From contig CAZQKM010000002.1 of NCBI GenBank assembly GCA_964593925.1, positions 1 to 64,000 of the forward strand: a DNA stretch of 64,000 nucleotides, written 5' to 3'. Both the position numbers and the translations under genes were made by a program. Within the stretch, counting starts at the first letter, position 1, and each line of letters opens with the position of its first letter. A model generated the notes under the pieces. The model made no database searches. It had not been told where the DNA came from and was given only the letters and a program-made list of their open reading frames with translations. Positions 34,231 to 43,054 of the stretch are shown in pieces. This stretch comes from Oleidesulfovibrio sp964593925. Lineage in GTDB: Bacteria; Desulfobacterota; Desulfovibrionia; Desulfovibrionales; Desulfovibrionaceae.

Positions 34231-37080
34231 ATGATGCGGTCTGACGTGGTGAATACTATATTGCGTTGCGGCGCAAAGAGCGTGCAGGCACGTATTTGTT
34301 TGCTGACATTTGTCATTTCTACATTGGTGACTCTTGCCTTTGCCAGCTATGCATATGTGATTGTTCGTAGTGCGGAGTATATGAGGCTTGATCGTTTTGC
34401 GAAGTCTCAGGCTGATCGGCTTGCAATTTTTTTGCAAATGTCTGTGTGGGATGGGAATGCACAGCTGAGCATGGCCATTATTGACGCAGAGATGGTTGAC
34501 AACCGCATTCATGCAGTCATTGTCCATGATGAGCAGGGCAACATACTCTTGGGGCGAGAGAACAGCGAGGGCGGTATAATCAAAAGTATTACCCAGCCTA
34601 TTCCCCGCGGTGACTATATGGTGCTGTCAAGACCTTTGCGTCAGGGGCATCTCAAGTTTGCCACGCAGGAACTGTATATTACGTCCGAGTTTGTGCAGCA
34701 GGAACTGGCGGAGCGAGTGATAGCTGCGGTAAAGTACATGGTGCTCTGGGAATTCACTCTGGTGTTGGCAATCCTCCTTGTTGTCCGACAGTCTCTTGTT
34801 ACCCCTCTTTCCGAACTGGCCGCATGGGTGCGCGGAGGTTCGGTTTTGCGCTATGGTTCACGTATTCCCAAGCAAGCTGATGATGAGTTGGGAAGGCTTG
34901 TAGACAGCATGAACGCCATGCTCGGTGAAATCGAAAAGCGTGACAAAATGCTGAACGAGCACAGCGGGCACTTGGAGAAACAGGTCAGAGAGCGCACGCT
35001 GGAGTTGGAACGTGCTCGGCAGACAGCGGAAAAATCCAGTAAGGCCAAGGGTGAGTATGTGGCTCGTATGAGCCATGAGCTGCGCACGCCCATGAATGCG
35101 ATTATCGGCTTGATAGACATTACCATGAAGACGGAGCTTTCTTCAAAGCAGAAAGAATATCTGACTGTCATTCGTTCTTCAGCCTGTTCACTGTTGGGCG
35201 TGGTAAACGACATTTTGGATATCAGCAAAATAGAAGCTCGCAGGATGGCTCTGGAGCATGTGCCTTTCTACACGCTGGAATTGTTGGAAGAGGTTACAGA
35301 TCTGTTTCGTGAGCGCGTGGACACTGAGAACGTGGAACTGGTACTTGACATTGAGCCAGATGTTCCACCTCGGCTTGTGGGAGATCCGTTACGTTTGAAA
35401 CAGGTGCTAATTAACCTAATAAGCAATGCATTCAAGTTTACCAAGCAAGGGGAAGTCTGCATCAGGGTATCTGTGGCGGATCATGGAGAGAGTGAGGTTG
35501 AGTTGTTTTTTTCTGTCCGGGATACGGGCCTTGGCATTGATGAAGAAACACGTAATAGAATGTTTGAGATGTTTTCGCAGGCCGATGAGGCCACTGCGAG
35601 GCTGTTTGGCGGTAGCGGACTGGGGCTTTTCATTGCGCGCGAGTTGGTGCGCTTGATGGGCGGTAGTATTACAGTAGATAGCCAGCCCGGCAAAGGGAGC
35701 GATTTTTGGTTTACGGGTTGTTTTGCCATACCGGCTGGCGAGCAGCCGGCCCCTAGTGCCGCCATGCAGGCGTCAGGAAAAGCTTTAGTGGCGGAAGCCA
35801 GCGCAGCCAATCGTACGGTACTGGCGCGTATGCTTGGAAAACTTGGTTATATATGTGACATGCTAGAAGATGGGCACGCTGCATATGCGTGCCTGAGGCA
35901 GCAGGCTACGCGGTATGCCTTGGTGGTGTTTGACTGGCGGTTGCCCGGCATGGGCACGCTGGAGGTGTTGGAGAAGCTGCACGCAGAAAAATGTGTCTTG
36001 CCACCGGTCATTGCCATGACCATGCTTGGGGCCGAAGTAGAGGAGGCACGCGCTAAAGAGTTGGGGGTGACAGCATTTGTATCAAAGCCGGTCAAGCTTT
36101 CGTCACTGTCCGAAGCAATGGGAGTGTCAGACGGCCTTGTACCGCTGGAACGGAGAGAAAAAGTTATAGATCTACGGCAGTTTGAGGGGCTACGTGCGCT
36201 TTTGGTCGAAGATAATATAGTGAACAGACATGTCGCATTGGATATTTTACAGGACATGGGATTTTTTGTGCTATGTGCGGAGCATGGCGAAGAGGCACTC
36301 GTAATGCTGAACGCTGGTGAACCTCCTTCTGGGCAGGGCTTTGACGTTATTTTTATGGATATCCAGATGCCGGTATTGGATGGCATGGAAACGACACGGG
36401 TTATCCGTCAGCATCCATTGTGGCAGCATATTCCTATTATTGCTCTGAGCGCTCACGTGCTGAGTGAAGAACGAGACAGGGCGTTGGAGGCTGGTATGAA
36501 TGATTATGTCACCAAGCCATTGGACAGGGGGGTGCTGTTGCAGGTGTTGTTGCGCCACCTGGATAGACAGGCAACCCAAGGTACACAGGGTGCCAACGTA
36601 CAAGGAGAAAAGGTAGTGGATACCAGACAGATTGTTGATGCCTCATTGCCTTCTGTGGATTCGCTGGCTTACGCCCCTAAGGATATGCCAGGGGAGGGTG
36701 CACTGGATAACGCCGGTGACGTCCCTGACGCGGGAGAGGTGCCTGGCTTGGATTTGAAATCTGGAATGGAGCGTTTGGGCGGTAAATGGGATGTCTATGT
36801 GGATATTTTGAAAGCCTTTGTCGGGATATATGGCGCATCCATAGAAAATATTATCATCGCCGTGGAAGAGAACGATCGTGCTCATGTGGCTGAGAAGGTG
36901 CATACCATTGCCGGTGCTGCAGCCAATATATCAGCCGTGGAGTTGTACAAGGCTGCATTATGTCTGGAGCGTGCTTCTCTTGATGGCGGCCCTATGCAAG
37001 AGCCTTTACAGGATTTTTTGCACTGGTTTGCACAGGTAGAACAAAGCGTCGCCCTGGTTGTAGGCGATAGCATATCGTAA
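34231..37080 (+). CDS. Hybrid sensor histidine kinase with two receivers and an Hpt domain
   Basis: A 949-residue BarA/ArcB-like phosphorelay kinase. Its parts in order: first membrane helix (about 20-43), a periplasmic sensor of about 125 residues, second helix (about 165-190), HAMP and coiled coil, and HisKA with H282 in MSHELRTPMNA. Then come the ATPase (DPLRLKQVLINLISNAFKF, DTGLGIDEE), a first receiver with D568 (VFDWRLPG), a second receiver with D710 (FMDIQMPVLDG), and a C-terminal Hpt with H891 (KVHTIAGAAANI). All phosphotransfer residues look present. The partner regulator is not encoded nearby. The start is ATG 34231 with AGAGG upstream. Confidence 0.93.
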   Translation: MMRSDVVNTILRCGAKSVQARICLLTFVISTLVTLAFASYAYVIVRSAEYMRLDRFAKSQADRLAIFLQMSVWDGNAQLSMAIIDAEMVDNRIHAVIVHDEQGNILLGRENSEGGIIKSITQPIPRGDYMVLSRPLRQGHLKFATQELYITSEFVQQELAERVIAAVKYMVLWEFTLVLAILLVVRQSLVTPLSELAAWVRGGSVLRYGSRIPKQADDELGRLVDSMNAMLGEIEKRDKMLNEHSGHLEKQVRERTLELERARQTAEKSSKAKGEYVARMSHELRTPMNAIIGLIDITMKTELSSKQKEYLTVIRSSACSLLGVVNDILDISKIEARRMALEHVPFYTLELLEEVTDLFRERVDTENVELVLDIEPDVPPRLVGDPLRLKQVLINLISNAFKFTKQGEVCIRVSVADHGESEVELFFSVRDTGLGIDEETRNRMFEMFSQADEATARLFGGSGLGLFIARELVRLMGGSITVDSQPGKGSDFWFTGCFAIPAGEQPAPSAAMQASGKALVAEASAANRTVLARMLGKLGYICDMLEDGHAAYACLRQQATRYALVVFDWRLPGMGTLEVLEKLHAEKCVLPPVIAMTMLGAEVEEARAKELGVTAFVSKPVKLSSLSEAMGVSDGLVPLERREKVIDLRQFEGLRALLVEDNIVNRHVALDILQDMGFFVLCAEHGEEALVMLNAGEPPSGQGFDVIFMDIQMPVLDGMETTRVIRQHPLWQHIPIIALSAHVLSEERDRALEAGMNDYVTKPLDRGVLLQVLLRHLDRQATQGTQGANVQGEKVVDTRQIVDASLPSVDSLAYAPKDMPGEGALDNAGDVPDAGEVPGLDLKSGMERLGGKWDVYVDILKAFVGIYGASIENIIIAVEENDRAHVAEKVHTIAGAAANISAVELYKAALCLERASLDGGPMQEPLQDFLHWFAQVEQSVALVVGDSIS

Positions 37081-37310
37081 CTTATGCCGTCCCGCAGCAC
37101 TGGAGTAGATCCGGTAGGAAGTACATTATTTTTTGTGTACGGGTGTGGATTGTGGCAGGTATATTGTTGTAAATATTTGAAATAACAGTCTGTTGTATGC
37201 ATATGAATGCAGATTTGGAACCGACTTTTGTTTTGGGCGGTAAAGGAGTATGGTGCACCTTGGCGTTGCGGGCAGGGGTATCTAGGTCTTTTGGCCGTGC
37301 GCCGAGCCAT
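37081..37310. other. Intergenic region downstream of the hybrid kinase
   Basis: No gene is recognised. The region contains a small AT-rich hairpin (GTACA...TGTAC near 37120-37139). It ends at the terminator of the tRNA-His gene that comes from the other strand. Confidence 0.4.
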
Positions 37311-37336
37311 AAAAAAACCCTGTGTATACAGGGTTT
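37311..37336 (-). terminator. Terminator of the tRNA-His gene
   Basis: Read on the minus strand, a 9-bp stem (AAACCCTGT/ACAGGGTTT, 37336-37328 with 37323-37315) with a four-base loop is followed by four more T. It lies 8 bases beyond the CCA end of the tRNA. Confidence 0.9.
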
Positions 37337-37343
37337 GTATTTG

Positions 37344-37420
37344 TGGGGCGAATGATGGGACTTGAACCCACGACCACACGGGCCACAACCGTGTGCTCTA
37401 CCGACTGAGCTACATCCGCC
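37344..37420 (-). tRNA. tRNA-His (anticodon GTG), CCA encoded
   Basis: The minus strand folds into a complete cloverleaf. The anticodon loop TTGTGGC gives GTG (plus 37384-37386), the T-arm reads GTGGGTTCAAGTCCCAT, and the D-arm GCTCAGTCGGTAGAGC. The acceptor has 8 base pairs, because the extra 5' G (position -1, needed by histidyl-tRNA synthetase) is encoded and pairs with C73. T8 and A9 fall in place only with this extra base. The terminal CCA is encoded at 37344-37346. Confidence 0.97.
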
Positions 37421-37523
37421 GTATTATTTAGTCAAAGGCATATATACCCCGCAGGGCAAATCGTCAAGCATAAAACCTCATAAGAATACTGATAAAGAGC
37501 ACTTCTTTTACTTCGGGAGTATC

Positions 37524-38774
37524 ATGGATACATTAGTAATCACAGGCGGCGTGTCGCTTGAAGGCAAGGTTCGGGTAAGCGGCTCCAAAAATGCCTCATT
37601 GCCCATACTCATGGCGTCTATTTTATTGGACGAGCCTGTGGTATTTCGAAATATACCACGGTTACGCGACATCCATACCACAAACAAGCTTTTGGGGATT
37701 CTTGGCTGCCCTGCTGAGTTTCAGGGCGATGCGGTGCATATACGCCCGGGAAGCCTCAGCCCGGAAGCACCCTATGATCTTGTTAGGACCATGCGTGCCT
37801 CGGTGTTATGCCTTGGGCCGCTTCTGGCCCGTCTTGGAGAGGCTCGTGTGGCGTATCCAGGCGGATGTGCCATAGGTGCTAGACCCGTGGATTTGCACTT
37901 GAGTGCCTTGGAAAAAATGGGTGCAGTATTCGAGCTGGATTCGGGGTATATTGTGGGGCACTGCAAGCAGCTTGTAGGCGCGCATATTCGGTTTGACTTT
38001 CCCACAGTGGGCGGGACGGAAAACCTGCTCATGGCCGCTACGCTGGCCCAAGGTGAAACCATATTGGAAAATGCGGCCTGTGAGCCGGAGATTGTCGACC
38101 TTGCCAACTTTTTATGCGCATGTGGGGCGGATATTAGAGGACAGGGTACGGATGTGATTCGTATCCGTGGCCTGGAAAGATTGCATGGTTGCGAGTACCG
38201 TGTAATGCCTGACCGCATTGAGGCAGGTACCTTTATGGTTGCGGCAGCCATTACCAAAGGTAATGTACTCATAGAAGATTGTCCTGACAGTGCTCTGGAG
38301 GCTGTAATCCGTAATTTGCGCAGTATGGGGCTGCATGTTGCCCCAGAAGAGGGTGGTACAAGGGTACGTTACCAGGGGCATCTGGAGTCTACAGATATAG
38401 TGACGCAACCATATCCGGGCTTTCCCACTGACATGCAGGCACAATTCATGGCGCTTCTTTGCGTGGCAGAAGGGTTTGGCATGGTGGAAGAAACCATTTT
38501 TGAAAACCGTTTCATGCATGTACTGGAGCTGGTGCGCATGGGCGCTGATGTACGCCTGGTAGGGCGTAGTGCTCGTGTGCGGGGCGGGCGTACCTTGCGG
38601 GGGGCCCCTGTCATGGCCTCTGACCTGCGTGCGTCTGCCTCGTTGGTGTTGGCCGGACTGGCTGCTGAGGGCGAAACGTATGTGCAACGTATTTATCACC
38701 TGGACAGGGGGTACGAGTGCATGGAAAAAAAGCTCGGGGTGCTGGGCGGGCAGATCAGACGGGTAGCCGAGTAG
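37524..38774 (+). CDS. murA: UDP-N-acetylglucosamine 1-carboxyvinyltransferase MurA
   Basis: MurA transfers enolpyruvate to UDP-GlcNAc, the first committed step of peptidoglycan synthesis. The 416-residue protein begins MDTLVITGGVSLEGKVRVSG, with SKNASLPILMA carrying the conserved Lys-Asn. The catalytic cysteine is C115 (YPGGCAIGARPVDLH), so it should be sensitive to fosfomycin. GGGAG sits five bases before ATG 37524. The open frame extends upstream into the tRNA without meaning. Confidence 0.96.
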   Translation: MDTLVITGGVSLEGKVRVSGSKNASLPILMASILLDEPVVFRNIPRLRDIHTTNKLLGILGCPAEFQGDAVHIRPGSLSPEAPYDLVRTMRASVLCLGPLLARLGEARVAYPGGCAIGARPVDLHLSALEKMGAVFELDSGYIVGHCKQLVGAHIRFDFPTVGGTENLLMAATLAQGETILENAACEPEIVDLANFLCACGADIRGQGTDVIRIRGLERLHGCEYRVMPDRIEAGTFMVAAAITKGNVLIEDCPDSALEAVIRNLRSMGLHVAPEEGGTRVRYQGHLESTDIVTQPYPGFPTDMQAQFMALLCVAEGFGMVEETIFENRFMHVLELVRMGADVRLVGRSARVRGGRTLRGAPVMASDLRASASLVLAGLAAEGETYVQRIYHLDRGYECMEKKLGVLGGQIRRVAE

Positions 38775-38893
38775 CCTGACCCACTGTGTTTGTGAGTAAG
38801 GTTGCAGGCTATATGCTATGTATGGAACCGGGTAAGGGAATCCCCTGCCCGCTGGTTTCCGGGGGCACGCGTGGCGTTACTGAATAGGGGTGG

Positions 38894-41692
38894 GTGACAG
38901 AATTGCGTAAAGTCGCTGTGGCACCACAGGTAGCATATCCCGTCCTATTATGGCGCCAGTGGTGTTTGCTTGCCATGCTTGCGGGTGCCGTGGGGTATGG
39001 CAGCATTAGGAGTATGCCGGGACTTTGGGGAAGCTCCAGATATGGAGCGGCGGAGTTGTCGGCATTGTTTGGTGACACTTGGCTTTTGTTGCCACTTTTG
39101 GGCATCATGACCCTTTGTTCGGGGGGGACGGAGCTTGGACACAGACCGCGGATAGGCGTGCGTGCAGTGGTACTTGCGCTCTGTATGATGCTTGGCGGGG
39201 CCTTATTGTACGGGTTTGAGGAGTCCCCTGCCAAGGTGCCGGACTGGATAACGGCTCGAGAAGTCGTCACCATTCAGGGCACAGTGCGGAGTGTGCAGAC
39301 AAAGCCGCAAGGCAGGCTGGTTGTGCTGCTTGATTCGGTGCGTTGTCGTACGGTAGCTGGATGGCGCATACTCTCGGGGGCAACCGTCTGGACATGGCAG
39401 AACCCCAGTTTTGTACCAGTTGCAGGGGCACGCATGGAGTTTGCGGGCAGGGTGTCATCTGTGCGTGGCTTTCTCAATATGCACCAATGGAATAGCGGCA
39501 TGTATTGGGAACGGCAAGGGGTATGGTATCGTGTCTGGACCCATGCGGACAAGGGCCACGTACGAATGCTCTCGTCCGGCTCTACTCCGGGAGAGGTTTT
39601 TAAAGGGGGCGAATTTTCTCTGGCTTCTGTCCGCGCTTTGATACAGCATCGCCTGGAAACCCTGCTTTTGCAGGCGCAAACCTCGGGTGCCGGGTGCGCT
39701 GTTTGGAATACGCATGCTGATGAGGAGTCTGCGCAGGCCGTAGCGCCGGAAAAATCAGAGGGGCCTGCACCATCGGGCCGCTTAGAGACGCAGGGCATGG
39801 CGCAATGCTATGCTGTGCTGCCCGCCTTGTTACTGGGTAACCAGATGCATCTTTCTGCCGCTTCCATGGACAGGTTGGCTCATGCGGGCCTTGTCCATAG
39901 TTTTGCGTTGTCTGGCATGCACTTGGGCTTTGCCGTGGGGCTGGGGGCCTTGTTGGCCTTTTGTATGGGGCGTGTCTGTCCACGGGTATTTTTATATGTG
40001 CCCCGGCAAAAGCTTGCCGTGCTCTGCGCCATACCCTTTGTGTTGCTGTATGTTTGGCTGGGTGGGGCTTCTCCTTCGTTGCAGCGTGCGGCTTTGATGT
40101 TTGCCTTTTGGGGCGCATTGTTGCTTTTGGGCCGGCGTGGAGTACTGTGGGATGGGTTGCTATGGGCTGTGGTCGTCATTGTATGCCTGCAGCCTGTTGC
40201 CGTATTTGATTTGCGTTTGCACCTGTCTGCGGTAGCGGTTGCAGGTATTGCCTGTGTTATGCCTTTTTTTCAGCGTTGGTTGAACCATAAGGGGCGCAGC
40301 ACAGGCATGAATGCCATACTGCGTCGTATCATGGGTAGTGCTGTGGGTATTCTGGTAGTGAGCATGGCAGCGCAATTGGTGCTCATGCCGTTGACGCTGG
40401 ATGCTTTTGGTACGGTAACGCCCTGGTCTGTCTTGAACTTGCTTTGGCTTCCTGTCTTAGGGCTATGGCTTTTACCCTTGGGCTTTTTGGGCCTTGCCGC
40501 CATGTCTGTGCCGGCTTTGTCCGGGCTAGCCGCGTGGTTATTTGCGGTCGCAGCATTTCCCGCGCATGGTCTATTCGGCATGTTAGAATATCTGGAGCGT
40601 GCTGAGCTGTTGTTTCCTGTACTTTCCGTACGTCCTTTGCCCATGGCTGGCTTGGGATTCTGGCTACTGTTGGGGGGTATGTGCCTGATCTGGCGTCGAG
40701 TGGGGGCGACTTCCCGCGTGCCTGAGACTTTGTCCACTGTCGTTTGCGGGGTCGGTACTCCGGCCCTGTTTCAAGGGCCGTATATTCGGTACTGGATGGT
40801 GCCCTTGGGGGTAGTGTTGCTTGTTGCGCCGGTGATGCTGCGTTTTACACAGTACTTGACCAGCGAGACTGTAGTTTCTGTCCTGGATGTGGGGCAGGGG
40901 CAGGCCGTGGTGGTAGAAGCACCATATGGAGTGCGTGTACTGGTGGATGGCGGGGGCTTTTTTTCTTCTGCCTTTGATACTGGCAAGGGCCTAGTGGCCC
41001 CTGTGTTGACACGTAATGCGCCTCCACGTCTTACTGCAGTGATTAATACACACCCCGATCGTGATCATTTGGGAGGGCTTCCTTTTATTTTACGGCATTT
41101 CACGGTGGGGGCGCTGTATACCAATGGCAGTTTGGGAACAGGGCGTGACGCTCGGGCAGTAAATGCTGCGATGCGGGTAGGTGGACCTTTTCCCGTGGAA
41201 CTTGTGGCCGGTGACATCGTTGATCTGGGGGGTAACATACGCTTGGCTGTGGTCCGGCAGCGCGATGGCCGAAATTTGAATGCCAATGATAATGGCCTGG
41301 TTCTTCGGCTGCTACGTGGTGAAACGGGGCTTGCTGTGCTTGGGGCAGATCTTGGTTCTGCCACTCTGGACGGTCTTGCGGCGATTGCTGGAGCAGGGCA
41401 GGCAACGAATTTTTTGCAGGCGCAGGCACTTGTACTGCCCCATCATGGCAGCGACAGGAGTCTATCCACAGCATTTTATGATGCGGTGGGTCCTAATATA
41501 GCCGTAGCATCATGCGGGTATCTGAATCGTTGGGGGTTTCCTGGCCCTAGTGTGCGGCAGGCTTTAGCAGAGCGGAATATCCCCTTGTGGACCACGGCTC
41601 GCCACGGGCAGGTTCGTATTTGCTGGGATGCACATGATACCATGAGGATAAAAACAGCCGCAGTACACGGTACCCGTGTGCATGATGATTGA
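38894..41692 (+). CDS. comEC: ComEC/Rec2 DNA uptake channel protein
   Basis: A 932-residue inner-membrane protein for transport of single-stranded DNA in natural transformation. The N-terminal DUF4131/OB region is followed by the Competence domain of many helices (AGLVHSFALSGMHLGFAVGL carries the usual SGxH). The C-terminal metallo-beta-lactamase-like nuclease has VINTHPDRDHLGGLPF and LVLPHHGSDRSL, so its metal ligands are present. It starts with GTG 38894. The length is above average because of an insert around residues 255-300. Other competence genes are not seen in the window. Confidence 0.93.
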   Translation: MTELRKVAVAPQVAYPVLLWRQWCLLAMLAGAVGYGSIRSMPGLWGSSRYGAAELSALFGDTWLLLPLLGIMTLCSGGTELGHRPRIGVRAVVLALCMMLGGALLYGFEESPAKVPDWITAREVVTIQGTVRSVQTKPQGRLVVLLDSVRCRTVAGWRILSGATVWTWQNPSFVPVAGARMEFAGRVSSVRGFLNMHQWNSGMYWERQGVWYRVWTHADKGHVRMLSSGSTPGEVFKGGEFSLASVRALIQHRLETLLLQAQTSGAGCAVWNTHADEESAQAVAPEKSEGPAPSGRLETQGMAQCYAVLPALLLGNQMHLSAASMDRLAHAGLVHSFALSGMHLGFAVGLGALLAFCMGRVCPRVFLYVPRQKLAVLCAIPFVLLYVWLGGASPSLQRAALMFAFWGALLLLGRRGVLWDGLLWAVVVIVCLQPVAVFDLRLHLSAVAVAGIACVMPFFQRWLNHKGRSTGMNAILRRIMGSAVGILVVSMAAQLVLMPLTLDAFGTVTPWSVLNLLWLPVLGLWLLPLGFLGLAAMSVPALSGLAAWLFAVAAFPAHGLFGMLEYLERAELLFPVLSVRPLPMAGLGFWLLLGGMCLIWRRVGATSRVPETLSTVVCGVGTPALFQGPYIRYWMVPLGVVLLVAPVMLRFTQYLTSETVVSVLDVGQGQAVVVEAPYGVRVLVDGGGFFSSAFDTGKGLVAPVLTRNAPPRLTAVINTHPDRDHLGGLPFILRHFTVGALYTNGSLGTGRDARAVNAAMRVGGPFPVELVAGDIVDLGGNIRLAVVRQRDGRNLNANDNGLVLRLLRGETGLAVLGADLGSATLDGLAAIAGAGQATNFLQAQALVLPHHGSDRSLSTAFYDAVGPNIAVASCGYLNRWGFPGPSVRQALAERNIPLWTTARHGQVRICWDAHDTMRIKTAAVHGTRVHDD

Positions 41693-41797
41693 TGACGTGC
41701 TGGACAGGGTGTATTGCTTTTGTCTCCTACCCCAGCAAGTATGTGATACGGACGTAGCCCCATGATGGGAAGGTAGGTTACTGAAACAACGGGAGTA

Positions 41798-42574
41798 ATG
41801 GATATGAAGTTGGTTTCATGGAATGTAAACGGCTTTCGGGCAATGCGGAAAAAGTCCGAGTGGGAATGGTTCGCACAGTGCAATGCGGATATTGTCGGTT
41901 TACAGGAAACCAAGGCCATGCCTGAACAGATTGCTCCAGAAGACCGTTCTCCCCAAGGTTATCATGGGTTTTGGCTGGGTTCCACGGTGAAAAAAGGATA
42001 CTCTGGAGTGGCGGCTTTTTCGCGGGTAAAGCCGTTATCCGTGGCGTATGAATTGCCTGATGTGCGCTACCAGGGAGAAGGCCGGGTTATAATGTTGGAG
42101 TTTGAGCAGTTCCACTACCTGACGGTGTACTTTCCCAATGGGCAAAGTGGTGAGGAACGCTTGCAATACAAGATGGGCTTTTATGATGCTTTTTTGGAGT
42201 ATGCCGAATCACTACGCAAAATAAAACCTGTGGTTGTCTGCGGAGATTTTAACACCGCACATTGCCCGGTGGACCTTGCCCGTCCGAAAGAAAATGAAGG
42301 AACATCCGGTTTTTTGCCCATGGAACGGCAATGGCTGGATATGTTTGTAGCGCGAGGCTATGTAGACACCTTTCGCCTGAAATATCCCGATGAGCTGGAT
42401 ATGTATTCGTGGTGGTCATATCGGTTCAAGGCGCGTGATAGGAATGTGGGCTGGCGGATTGATTATTTTTTTGTTTCTGAGGAGTTGCGTGGTGCGGTAA
42501 AGGACGCTTTCATTGAGATGAACGTTTTCGGATCGGATCACTGCCCTGTGGGAGTGGATCTGGATCTAACCTGA
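41798..42574 (+). CDS. xth: Exodeoxyribonuclease III
   Basis: A 258-residue AP endonuclease/3'-5' exonuclease of the EEP fold for base-excision repair. It has KLVSWNVNGFRA, the metal-binding Glu in VGLQETKA (E37), VVCGDFNTAH, and the C-terminal catalytic His in FGSDHCPVGVDL. GGGAG lies three bases before the first ATG; the ATG two codons later (41804) is better spaced. Confidence 0.95.
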   Translation: MDMKLVSWNVNGFRAMRKKSEWEWFAQCNADIVGLQETKAMPEQIAPEDRSPQGYHGFWLGSTVKKGYSGVAAFSRVKPLSVAYELPDVRYQGEGRVIMLEFEQFHYLTVYFPNGQSGEERLQYKMGFYDAFLEYAESLRKIKPVVVCGDFNTAHCPVDLARPKENEGTSGFLPMERQWLDMFVARGYVDTFRLKYPDELDMYSWWSYRFKARDRNVGWRIDYFFVSEELRGAVKDAFIEMNVFGSDHCPVGVDLDLT

Positions 42575-42734
42575 TTGACGCTAGTGGTGCATGGTGGGGC
42601 GTGTATGCACATCTGGGGCAAGGTAAGGTGCTTTCGGCATATGGCGGCGGGGGGGGACCTCCATGGGGTGGTCCGCTATCTTGCAGCAAGTTTGCGCAAA
42701 GGAGAGAGCCATTGGGCAGATATCGATAGGTGTG

Positions 42735-42938
42735 CTATTTGTGGCTGCTAACGTATCTATCGCTACCTGCTGTAGTGTTCACTGCGCTCAAAATGCAGTC
42801 CAGTGTTTCTGTCAGCTCGGGAGCAAGGTCCGGTTCTGCGCTCAGCAGGTGGACCACATCAGTTATCGTGGCGTCGGGGGGAGTAGACAGGCCGTTTTCT
42901 CGGGCAAGACGGATGAGTTCTTCCCGTAGTTCTTGCAT
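42735..42938 (-). CDS. Small acidic hypothetical protein
   Basis: A 67-residue protein (MQELREELIRLARENGLSTP, then DATITDVVHLLSAEPD). AGGA lies eight bases before the ATG, and the composition is like a real helical protein. I recognise no family. It lies upstream of the membrane AlbA_2 gene on the other side of xth and appears to be a single gene. Confidence 0.55.
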   Translation of the reverse strand: MQELREELIRLARENGLSTPPDATITDVVHLLSAEPDLAPELTETLDCILSAVNTTAGSDRYVSSHK

Positions 42939-43054
42939 ACAATATTCCTCTGTACAATTTCTGGGTAACAGGCTTGTTACATACTGTGATCGTGTGGAAA
43001 AAGCAATGTTTTGTGGGCCTATGCATAGTGGTGCTGGAGCATGATGCCCTGTAG

